Shown here: positions 33,610 through 40,044 of the stretch, one piece after another | Numbering within the stretch: the stretch's first letter is position 1 | Layout of the letters: each line of letters opens with the position of its first letter | DNA from: Nocardioides sp. T2.26MG-1 | GTDB taxonomy: Bacteria; Actinomycetota; Actinomycetes; Propionibacteriales; Nocardioidaceae | Direction: 5' to 3' | Assembly: GCF_950101795.1 (NCBI RefSeq) | Contig: NZ_CATNLZ010000004.1 | Span: forward strand, 62,001 to 126,000 | Length of the DNA stretch: 64,000 nt | The notes under the pieces: generated by a model | Told to the model about the DNA's origin: nothing | The model's database searches: none | The model's input: only the letters and a program-made list of their open reading frames with translations | Translations under genes and position numbers: made by a program

Positions 33610-34667
33610 GCCGGTGCCACGGCGTCGTCCTCATCGACGCCGGACGGCTCCGCAGCCGCGTCCCGCCCTCGCCCGAGCGGATAGACCATCAGCCGCCCCA
33701 GGGTGAACGCGGTGAGGGCGAGCACCACGCCGGCGACGTCGTCGACGACGAAGTGCCAGCCGAAGTACACGGTGGCGACCATGACCGCCGCGAGGTAGAC
33801 GGTCAGCGCCATCGACGTACGCCGCCACCCGTAGTAGCGGGTGACCAGCAGCACGGTGCAGGTGAAGCCCACGTGCAGGCTGGCGAACGCCGAGATGCTG
33901 ACGAACGCGTCGGCCGCATGGGGGTCGGCGAGGAAGTGGGCGCGCTCGGCGAGGTACTTGGTCTGGGTCGCGGTGATCGCGGTGGGCCTCAGCCCGGCGA
34001 ACTCCTCGGGTGCGGAGGCGAACGGGCCGAGCGACGGCACGAGGTAGTAGGACCCCAGCCCGAGGATCCAGACCCAGAGCGCCGAGCAGAGCATGACGTA
34101 GGCATCGCGGACCCGCGGCAGCAGGGCGAGCGTGCCGACGACCGACAGCGGCACGAGGTAGGTGAACGAGCGGTAGACGACCGAGAGGACGACGGCCGCC
34201 TGCTGGTCGCCGAGCAGGTCGTGCAGCAGCACCGCCGGGCTGTGCCCGAGGAAGAGCCACCGCTCCGCGTCCAGGAGGTTCTGGTCGAGCGGGGTGTTGA
34301 GCGCGTCCCAGCTCTTCAGGTTGCGGTAGCTGATGTAGATCACGTGGTAGGCCAGCAGGCCGGAGCCCACGAGCAGCAGTCGCTGCGGGGTCCAGCGCCG
34401 GCGGAGGTGGCGGCCGGCCTCCAGCAGTGACCGCCTCAGCGGCCCGGTCCGCACCCCGCGGACCAGCGCGTCGGCGAGGGCCAGGAGCACCAGGATCACG
34501 ACCGCCGTGGTCAGCCGGCCGCGGAACATCGCGCCTCCGGGGTCGCGCAACGGGATCCCGAGGTGCTCGGAGCGCAGCAGCGCCACCGACGCGAACACCA
34601 CCGCGAGTGCCCACACCCACGTGGTCAGCCGGAGCGCCTCCCGCCCTGCCATCGCACCGCCTGTCAT
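33606..34667 (-). CDS. PAP2-superfamily membrane protein (inositolphosphotransferase-like)
   Basis: 353 residues with six or more hydrophobic segments. The C-terminal half has the PAP2 signature arrangement: SLHVGFTCTVLLVTRYYGWRR (motif 2, Ser-x-His) and YFGWHFVVDDVAG (motif 3, catalytic His and Asp). This spacing matches the PAP2_3 (AUR1/inositol phosphorylceramide synthase-like) branch, which transfers or removes phospho-head groups of lipids on the outer membrane face. I chose the ATG at 34667; a GTG at 34709 and an ATG at 34652 are alternatives. It is the first gene of a coupled pair with the GT-C-like protein. Confidence 0.82.
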   Translation of the reverse strand: MTGGAMAGREALRLTTWVWALAVVFASVALLRSEHLGIPLRDPGGAMFRGRLTTAVVILVLLALADALVRGVRTGPLRRSLLEAGRHLRRRWTPQRLLLVGSGLLAYHVIYISYRNLKSWDALNTPLDQNLLDAERWLFLGHSPAVLLHDLLGDQQAAVVLSVVYRSFTYLVPLSVVGTLALLPRVRDAYVMLCSALWVWILGLGSYYLVPSLGPFASAPEEFAGLRPTAITATQTKYLAERAHFLADPHAADAFVSISAFASLHVGFTCTVLLVTRYYGWRRTSMALTVYLAAVMVATVYFGWHFVVDDVAGVVLALTAFTLGRLMVYPLGRGRDAAAEPSGVDEDDAVAPA

Positions 34668-34776
34668 CGCACCCACCCTGCCCTCACCACTCGGCTCGCC
34701 CGGACGCACACAGGCGAGCCCATCGGAGCATAGCGAAGGGCACCGAGCCGGCGCCGGGAGACGGCCCGCGCGGCTC

Positions 34777-35301
34777 CTAGGCTCCGGCCTGACGGGGCGC
34801 TGCCGGGTCGTTCTCGGCGGCGCCGTGCTCGCGGGCGACGTACTCCTCGATGTCCGCGATGTCGTCGCGGTTGCGGGAGGTGACGGCCAGCAGGTCGCTC
34901 ATCGTGGCGACCTCCTCGACCTGCTCCTTGATGAACCACTGCATGAACTGCTCGGAGGCGAAGTCGCCCTCGGCGCGCGCGATCCGCAGCAGGCCGTTGA
35001 TCTGCTCGGTGACCCGCTTCTCCTGCTGGAGCGCGAGCGCGACCGGGGCGACGACGTCCTCGAAGGCGTTGACCGGCGCCTCGACGGCGGGGATCACGAC
35101 GTCGGCGCCGGTGTCGAGGAGGTACTGGATCATCATCGCCGCGTGGCTGCGCTCCTCGAGGGCCTGGGCGTAGAAGAACGCCGCCATCCGGGGCATCGTC
35201 AGCGCGTCGTAGTAGACGGCGCAGGCGAGGTACTGATTGTGCGCGGCGAGCTCGTTGCCGATCTGGGCGTTGAGCTGGTCGGTGAAGCGGGGTGCGGCCA
35301 C
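34777..35301 (-). CDS. Ferritin (BfrB-like)
   Basis: 174 residues from a GTG. The ferroxidase ligands of Mycobacterium tuberculosis BfrB (Glu22, Glu55, His58, Glu99, Gln132, Glu135) map with a constant offset of five onto Glu17, Glu50, His53, Glu94, Gln127 and Glu130 here, so the iron-oxidising centre is complete. There is no heme-binding Met, so this is a ferritin and not a bacterioferritin. It stores Fe(III) in a 24-subunit shell. It follows a 60-codon Cys-rich gene by 45 bases, with an IdeR-like box ahead of both, as expected for iron-responsive control. Confidence 0.94.
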   Translation of the reverse strand: MAAPRFTDQLNAQIGNELAAHNQYLACAVYYDALTMPRMAAFFYAQALEERSHAAMMIQYLLDTGADVVIPAVEAPVNAFEDVVAPVALALQQEKRVTEQINGLLRIARAEGDFASEQFMQWFIKEQVEEVATMSDLLAVTSRNRDDIADIEEYVAREHGAAENDPAAPRQAGA

Positions 35302-35346
35302 GGAGGCGCTCCTCGGGATCGGCGGGGCGGTGGGAGGCGCCGGGAG

Positions 35347-35529
35347 TCAGGCGGCCTTCGCGAGCTTCTTCTTGGTGACCGACTTGCCGTCGACCCGAAC
35401 CAGCTTGCGCTTCTTGACCGTATACCCGGCCGGCAGCGTGCCCTCCTTCAGCATCCGCAGGGGGCAGCGGCCGCACTTGGTCTTCGACGCGCAGCACTCC
35501 ATCTTGGGGAGCTTCGGGGTCTTGGCCAC
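35347..35529 (-). CDS. Small basic Cys-rich protein upstream of ferritin
   Basis: 60 residues, strongly basic (Lys/Arg about one third) with a compact cysteine cluster CCASKTKCGRCPLRML at residues 12-28 (four Cys in the spacing CC-x5-C-x2-C) and the C-terminal KLVRVDGKSVTKKKLAKAA. The cluster could bind zinc, iron or an iron-sulphur cluster; the basic tail could bind nucleic acid. It begins at a GTG 21 bases downstream of an IdeR-like box and is followed by the ferritin gene, so an iron-related role is plausible but unproven. Confidence 0.75.
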   Translation of the reverse strand: MAKTPKLPKMECCASKTKCGRCPLRMLKEGTLPAGYTVKKRKLVRVDGKSVTKKKLAKAA

Positions 35530-35550
35530 GCGCCCACGGTAGCAGAACTG

Positions 35551-35569
35551 TTAGGGCAGCCTTACCTCA
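35551..35569. promoter_or_regulatory. IdeR/DtxR-type iron box
   Basis: TTAGGGCAGCCTTACCTCA agrees at 15 of 19 positions with the IdeR/DtxR consensus TTAGGTTAGSCTAACCTAA. It starts 21 bases upstream of the small Cys-rich gene and its ferritin partner, overlapping the stop of the histidine phosphatase gene. In mycobacteria IdeR with Fe(II) activates bfrB, so either activation or repression is possible here. A -10-like TACCGT lies just downstream on the minus strand. Confidence 0.6.
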
Positions 35570-36172
35570 TCGGTCGGCGTCCCGCCGGACGAGACGCCAG
35601 CCGTCGGCGTCGGCCTCCAGCTCGACAAGGCCGGCGCCCGGGAGCACGAGGTCGTACGCCGAGGCGCGGGGCAGGCCCAGCAGCTCCGGGACGGTGACCT
35701 GGACGACCCCGCCGTGCGAGACGACCAGGACCGCCTCGCCCGGGTGGGCGTCGGCGATCTCGTCGAGGACGCCACGGGCGCGCGCGACGATGCCGGCGAC
35801 CGGCTCGCCCCCGGGGATCGTCGCCTCCTCGTCGCCGTCGACCCACGCCCGGAACAGGGGCCCGACCACCGCCGCCTCGTCGCCGCCCGTCCCGGCCAGC
35901 GAGCCCACGCCGTACTCACGCAGGCCCTCGCGGACCACGACGTCGACGCCCAGCACGGCCGCCGCGATCTCGGCCGTCTGCACGGCCCGTGACAGCGGGC
36001 TGGTCCAGACCCGGGCGATCCGCTCGGGACGCAGCCGCTCCGCCAGCGCCCGGGACTGCTCCCGGCCACGGGCGGTCAGGCTGCCGCCGTCGTCGGTGAC
36101 CAGCGCCGTCTCGTACTCCGCCTCGCCGTGACGAGCGAGGAAGACCCGGGCCGGGCACTGGAGGGCGCTCAC
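35567..36172 (-). CDS. Histidine phosphatase (phosphoglycerate mutase-like) family protein
   Basis: 201 residues. The RHG motif carrying the phospho-accepting His is LARHGEAEYE near residue 11; a second Arg is in WTSPLSRAVQTAEIAAAV, the acid in EYGVGSLAG/GDEEATIPGGE, and the second His in VVSHGGVVQVTVPELL. All catalytic residues are present, so it is an active phosphatase or mutase; the substrate may be a sugar or nucleotide phosphate. Its GTG overlaps the stop of the mutase gene (GTGA at 36172-36169), so it is translated with the ethylmalonyl-CoA mutase. Its own stop lies in the iron box of the next unit. Confidence 0.87.
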   Translation of the reverse strand: MSALQCPARVFLARHGEAEYETALVTDDGGSLTARGREQSRALAERLRPERIARVWTSPLSRAVQTAEIAAAVLGVDVVVREGLREYGVGSLAGTGGDEAAVVGPLFRAWVDGDEEATIPGGEPVAGIVARARGVLDEIADAHPGEAVLVVSHGGVVQVTVPELLGLPRASAYDLVLPGAGLVELEADADGWRLVRRDADR

Positions 36173-38229
36173 GCCAGGCCGTTCGCCTTGCGGATCACGT
36201 CCACGATGCCGCCCATGATCTCGGTCATCCCGAAGTCCTTGGGCGTGTAGACCGCCGCGACGCCGAGCTCGCGCAGCCGCCGCCCGTCGGACTCGGGGAT
36301 GATCCCACCGACCACGACCGGCACCTCGCCCAGGCCGGCCTCGCGGAGGCCGTCGAGCACGGCCGGGACCAGCTCCATGTGCGAGCCGGACAGGATCGAG
36401 AGCCCGACACAGTGCACGTCCTCGGCGACCGCGGCGGAGACGATCTGCTCGGGCGTGAGCCGGATGCCCTGGTAGACGACCTCGAAGCCGGCGTCGCGGG
36501 CACGGACGGCGATCTGCTCCGCACCGTTGGAGTGCCCGTCGAGGCCCGGCTTGCCGACGAGCAGCCGCAGCCGCCCGCCTCCGTGACCGCTGAGCTCCTC
36601 CCCGGTCGCGCGCACGCGCTCCCGCACGGCCGCGAGCTCCGCCCCGGCCGTCCCCGCCTGGGACACGGCGCCGACGGCCCCGCTCACGCCGGTCGGGCCG
36701 CGGTACTCGCCGAACACCTCGCGCAGGGTGGCCGCCCACTCCCCCGTCGTCGCGCCCGCGCGGGCCGCGGCCAGGGTCGGACCCATCAGGTTGGTGTCGG
36801 TCTTGGCCGCCTCGGCCAGGCTGCTCAGCGCGTCGGCGACCTCGGCCTCGTCGCGTTGCTCCTTCCACGCCCGGACGCTGTCGACCGCGGCCCGCTCGGC
36901 GTCGGGGTCCGCGGTCATGATCGCGGCGTCGAGGTCCGCGGTCAGCGGGGACGGCTCGGTCGTCTCGAAGCAGTTGACGCCGACGATCTTCTCCTCGCCC
37001 GACTCGATGCGGGCCCGGCGGGCGGCGTGCGAGGAGACCAGCTCCTGCTTCATGTACTCCACGGCCTCGATCGCGCCGCCCATCGCCTGGACCCGGTCGA
37101 TCTCGGCGCGGGCGCTGTCGACCAGCTCGGCGACCTTGGCCTCGATGACGTGGGAGCCGGCGAAGATGTCGTCGTACTCGAGCAGGTCGGACTCGAAGGC
37201 CAGCACCTGCTGGAGGCGCAGCGACCACTGCTGGTCCCAGGGCCGCGGCAGACCGAGCGCCTCGTTCCAGGCCGGCAGCTGGACGGCGCGGGCGCGCGCG
37301 TCCTTGGAGAGCGTCACGCCGAGCATCTCCAGCACGATGCGCTGCACGTTGTTCTCGGGCTGGGCCTCGGTCAGGCCGAGGGAGTTGACCTGGACGCCGT
37401 AGCGGAAGCGGCGCATCTTCGGGTCCTGCACGCCGTAGCGCTCACGGGTGATCTCGTCCCAGAGGCGCACGAACGCGCGCATCTTGCAGGTCTCCTCGAT
37501 GAACCGGACGCCGGCGTTGACGAAGAACGAGATCCGGCCGACGACGCGTCCGAAGTCCTCCTCGGACACCTGACCGGACTGCTGGACGGCGTCGAGGACC
37601 GCGATCGCGGTGCACAGCGCGTAGGCCAGCTCCTGCGTCGGCGTCGCGCCGGCCTCCTGCAGGTGGTAGCTGCAGATGTTGATCGGGTTCCAGTTCGGGA
37701 TCTGGTGGACGGTGTAGGAGATGACGTCCGCGATCAGCCGCATGGAGTGCTCGGGCGGGAACGCGTAGGTCCCGCGGGAGAGGTACTCCTTGATGATGTC
37801 GTTCTGGGTGGTGCCGGCCAGCTGGGCGGCGACCTCCTCCGGGCTCAGGTCCGGGTTCTGCTCCTCGGCCACCACCTGGTACATCGCCAGCAGCCACATC
37901 GCGGTGGCGTTGATCGTCATCGAGGTGTTCATCGCGGTGAGCGGGATGTCCTCGAACAGCCGTCGCATCTCGCCGAGGTGTGGGACCGGTACGCCGACCT
38001 TGCCGACCTCGCCGCGCGCGAGCGGCGAGTCGGGGTCGTAGCCGGTCTGGGTGGGCAGGTCGAAGGCGACCGACAGGCCGGTCTGCCCCTTCGCGAGGTT
38101 GGTGCGGTACAACGCGTTGGACGCCGCGGCGGTCGAGTGCCCGGCGTAGGTGCGCATCACCCACGGTCGATCCTTGGGGGCACGGTCCTTGGCGGGGCGG
38201 TCCTGCTGGGGGCGGTCCGTCTCGGTCAT
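36169..38229 (-). CDS. meaA: Ethylmalonyl-CoA mutase (MeaA-type B12-dependent acyl-CoA mutase)
   Basis: 686 residues in one chain: a substrate-binding TIM barrel (GLSVAFDLPTQTGYDPDSPLARGEVG; PLTAMNTSMTINATAMWLLAMY) and a C-terminal cobalamin domain with Asp564-x-His566-x-x-Gly569 (LDGHSNG), whose His coordinates cobalt. The barrel matches remembered actinobacterial MeaA sequences closely (LTEAQPENNVQRIVLEML; LPRPWDQQWSLR) and not the longer MutB. MeaA converts ethylmalonyl-CoA to methylsuccinyl-CoA. Its promoter has a TTACC-N4-GGTAA-like palindrome; MeaB (5.0 kb) and the adenosyltransferase (38.8 kb) should support it. Isobutyryl-CoA mutase is the main alternative. Confidence 0.9.
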   Translation of the reverse strand: MTETDRPQQDRPAKDRAPKDRPWVMRTYAGHSTAAASNALYRTNLAKGQTGLSVAFDLPTQTGYDPDSPLARGEVGKVGVPVPHLGEMRRLFEDIPLTAMNTSMTINATAMWLLAMYQVVAEEQNPDLSPEEVAAQLAGTTQNDIIKEYLSRGTYAFPPEHSMRLIADVISYTVHQIPNWNPINICSYHLQEAGATPTQELAYALCTAIAVLDAVQQSGQVSEEDFGRVVGRISFFVNAGVRFIEETCKMRAFVRLWDEITRERYGVQDPKMRRFRYGVQVNSLGLTEAQPENNVQRIVLEMLGVTLSKDARARAVQLPAWNEALGLPRPWDQQWSLRLQQVLAFESDLLEYDDIFAGSHVIEAKVAELVDSARAEIDRVQAMGGAIEAVEYMKQELVSSHAARRARIESGEEKIVGVNCFETTEPSPLTADLDAAIMTADPDAERAAVDSVRAWKEQRDEAEVADALSSLAEAAKTDTNLMGPTLAAARAGATTGEWAATLREVFGEYRGPTGVSGAVGAVSQAGTAGAELAAVRERVRATGEELSGHGGGRLRLLVGKPGLDGHSNGAEQIAVRARDAGFEVVYQGIRLTPEQIVSAAVAEDVHCVGLSILSGSHMELVPAVLDGLREAGLGEVPVVVGGIIPESDGRRLRELGVAAVYTPKDFGMTEIMGGIVDVIRKANGLA

Positions 38230-38251
38230 GGGTCAGAGGGTAGGTCGAGGC

Positions 38252-38265
38252 CTACCGATTGGTAA
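38252..38265. promoter_or_regulatory. TTACC-N4-GGTAA-type palindrome upstream of the mutase
   Basis: CTACC GATT GGTAA, nine of ten arm bases as in the ccr palindrome, 22 bases upstream of the mutase ATG. It is 41 bases from the end of the STAS gene upstream. Confidence 0.5.
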
Positions 38266-38306
38266 CCGCCTGCGCGTGTGGGTTATCCGACACGGTCGCT
38301 GGGGGT

Positions 38307-38615
38307 TCACGCCGAGACGGCGGCGCGCTCGACCTCGACGACCCGGATCAGGCGGGAGAGATGGAGCATCCGGCGTACGGCGGGCCCGCACCCGCGCAGG
38401 GTGAGGTGATGGCCCTCGCGGCTGGCCTGGCGGGTCGCGACGGCGAGCACCTTGAGAGCGGTCACATCGATGGTGGTCACGTTGGTCAGGTCGACGACGA
38501 CGTCCTCGTCGTACCCGCCGAGCAGGTCGTAGATCGCGTTGCGGGCCTCCCACGTGCTGCGCACGTCGAAGTCGCCGCTGAGCAGAAGTGTCGGCCCGTC
38601 GGTGATGATCTCCAT
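38307..38615 (-). CDS. STAS-domain anti-sigma factor antagonist
   Basis: 102 residues, a single STAS domain (LLLSGDFDVRSTWEARNAIYDLL; VVVDLTNVTTIDVTALKVLAVATRQA). In SpoIIAA-type proteins an Asp-Ser-Ser motif holds the phosphorylated Ser; here it reads Asp50-Val-Thr52, so Thr52 would be the target. Such proteins bind a partner anti-sigma kinase to release a sigma factor, but no anti-sigma factor gene is nearby. It lies upstream of the mutase on the same strand with a 77-base gap that holds the mutase's palindrome, so it is probably not in its operon. Confidence 0.82.
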   Translation of the reverse strand: MEIITDGPTLLLSGDFDVRSTWEARNAIYDLLGGYDEDVVVDLTNVTTIDVTALKVLAVATRQASREGHHLTLRGCGPAVRRMLHLSRLIRVVEVERAAVSA

Positions 38616-38822
38616 GCCCTGCCCCGTCCTCCGGGGCCCAGAGACACCCCGGCTGCTCCATCCGTCGATGGCGTGCCTGTCACTGACTATGACGCGTGTA
38701 ACACCGTCGAGGTTGCGTCTGTTCCTCGGGAAATTTCCGCCGTGTCGCGTCCGCAGCCCTCACCGAGATCCGTACCCGGTGCGACGGTGGTCATGCCCCG
38801 GCCCCCGACTACCCTCACGAGC

Positions 38823-39398
38823 ATGGTCAACCTCACCCGGATCTACACGCGCACCGGCGACGCCGGACAGACCCGACTCGGCGACATGAGCGTCACCACG
38901 AAGACCGACCTCCGGCTGGCGGCGTACGCCGACGTCGACGAGGCCAACGCGCACCTCGGCCTCGCGCTCGCGCAGGGCGGGCTGGACGACGACGTGGTCG
39001 CCGTGCTCACTCGGATCCAGAACGACCTCTTCGACGTCGGTGCGGACTTCTGCACCCCGGTGGTGGAGAACCCCGAGTTCCCGCCGCTGCGCATCGAGCA
39101 GGGGTACGTCGACCGCCTCGAGGCGTGGTGCGACCACTACAACGAGGCACTGCCGGCCCTGCGGTCCTTCATCCTCAACGGCGGCACCTCCGGCGCGGCC
39201 CTGCTGCACGTGGCCCGCACGGTCGTCCGGCGCGCCGAGCGATCCGCGTGGGCGGCGTACGACGTGCACAGCTCCACGATGAACGTGCTCGCGATCACCT
39301 ACCTCAACCGACTCTCGGACCTGCTGTTCATCCTCGCGCGGCACGCCAACAGCGAGCAGGGTGACGTGCTGTGGGTGCCCGGCGGCGAGCGGGACTGA
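38823..39398 (+). CDS. Cob(I)alamin adenosyltransferase, PduO type
   Basis: 191 residues beginning MVNLTRIYTRTGDAGQTRLGD, the ATP-binding TRTGDxGxT motif of PduO/CobA2 proteins. LQ-type and R-x-x-E helices follow (RTVVRRAERSAWAAYDVHSSTMNVLAITYLNRLSDLLFILAR), containing the conserved Arg/Asn-rich C-terminal signature. It makes adenosylcobalamin from cob(I)alamin and ATP, the cofactor needed by the MeaA-type mutase 0.6 kb away. The ATG at 38823 gives the normal family N-terminus. No cobalamin riboswitch is visible in the 207 bases upstream. Confidence 0.94.
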   Translation: MVNLTRIYTRTGDAGQTRLGDMSVTTKTDLRLAAYADVDEANAHLGLALAQGGLDDDVVAVLTRIQNDLFDVGADFCTPVVENPEFPPLRIEQGYVDRLEAWCDHYNEALPALRSFILNGGTSGAALLHVARTVVRRAERSAWAAYDVHSSTMNVLAITYLNRLSDLLFILARHANSEQGDVLWVPGGERD

Positions 39399-39415
39399 CG
39401 GACGACGTGGACGAC

Positions 39416-39853
39416 ATGGACGAGTCCGCCCTCTCCCTCGGCGTCTGGCTCCAGTGGAAGGCGCCACAGGCGCCGCCCGGCGTGGTGACCGCCTGGGACG
39501 CGGCGGCCGAGGCCGAGCTCGACGACCCGGAGACCGGGGTCGGGGATGACCCGGCGTACGGCCGGGTGGTCACGACGGACCCCGCCTGGGACGAGGCGCT
39601 CGAGACCCTCGCCGCCGACCCGGAGTTCCACCGGCGCCGCGAGCTGGTCGGCGGGATCGGGCTGCACGTCGTGGTCCGCGAGGTCGACGAGTGGACGCTG
39701 ATGCCGTGGCCGAGCGACGAGCTCGTGGACGACGTCGTGCTGACCGTCCCCGCGGCCCAGGTGCTGGCCGCCGAGTCGCGCGCCGAGCTCTACCTCGAGG
39801 CGGTGGTCGCCCTGATCACCTCGACCCAGGAGAACCTCGGCCTCGGCGAGTGA
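39416..39853 (+). CDS. Acidic protein of unknown function downstream of the adenosyltransferase
   Basis: 145 residues, very acidic, with no signal peptide or membrane segment. It contains many Asp/Glu/Trp residues (SLGVWLQWKAPQAPPGVVTAW; REVDEWTLMPWPSDELVDDVV) and looks like one compact alpha/beta domain. It follows the adenosyltransferase by 17 bases on the same strand, suggesting co-expression, but no family is recognised. The ATG at 39416 and the GTG at 39407 are both possible starts, with no strong ribosome-binding site for either. It precedes repeat copy B. Confidence 0.65.
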   Translation: MDESALSLGVWLQWKAPQAPPGVVTAWDAAAEAELDDPETGVGDDPAYGRVVTTDPAWDEALETLAADPEFHRRRELVGGIGLHVVVREVDEWTLMPWPSDELVDDVVLTVPAAQVLAAESRAELYLEAVVALITSTQENLGLGE

Positions 39854-39926
39854 CGCCGGTCAGGCGACCCACCCGGCGCGCCCGCGGGTAGGCCACCCCC
39901 ACCCGCTCCGGTGGCCGCGGTGGGTC

Positions 39927-39986
39927 GTCGTTTGGTCCCCAACTGCAGGTGGGACCGCTCCCACATTGTCGTTGGTGACCAAACCG
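39927..39986. repeat. Interspersed palindromic element, copy B
   Basis: The second copy of the ~60-base element, again in a gap between two converging genes. The ends (GTTTGGTCCCC with GGTGACCAAAC) pair with one mismatch, and the core is GTGGGA-CCGC-TCCCAC. Alignment with copy A needs one single-base gap. Confidence 0.6.
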
Positions 39987-40044
39987 CAGCACCTTCCAGG
40001 ACGCGCCCCGGCCACATCCAGACGGGGTGTGCCACGAGAACCCG

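Noticed and set aside
36379..38265. A 628-codon plus-strand frame opposite the mutase
   Set aside because: Shadow of the mutase: composition is Arg/Gly/Val-rich and repetitive, with no family motifs.
38616..38822. Possible cobalamin riboswitch before the adenosyltransferase
   Set aside because: No B12-box-like sequence or fitting stem pattern was seen in the 207 bases; the other B12-related genes have none either.
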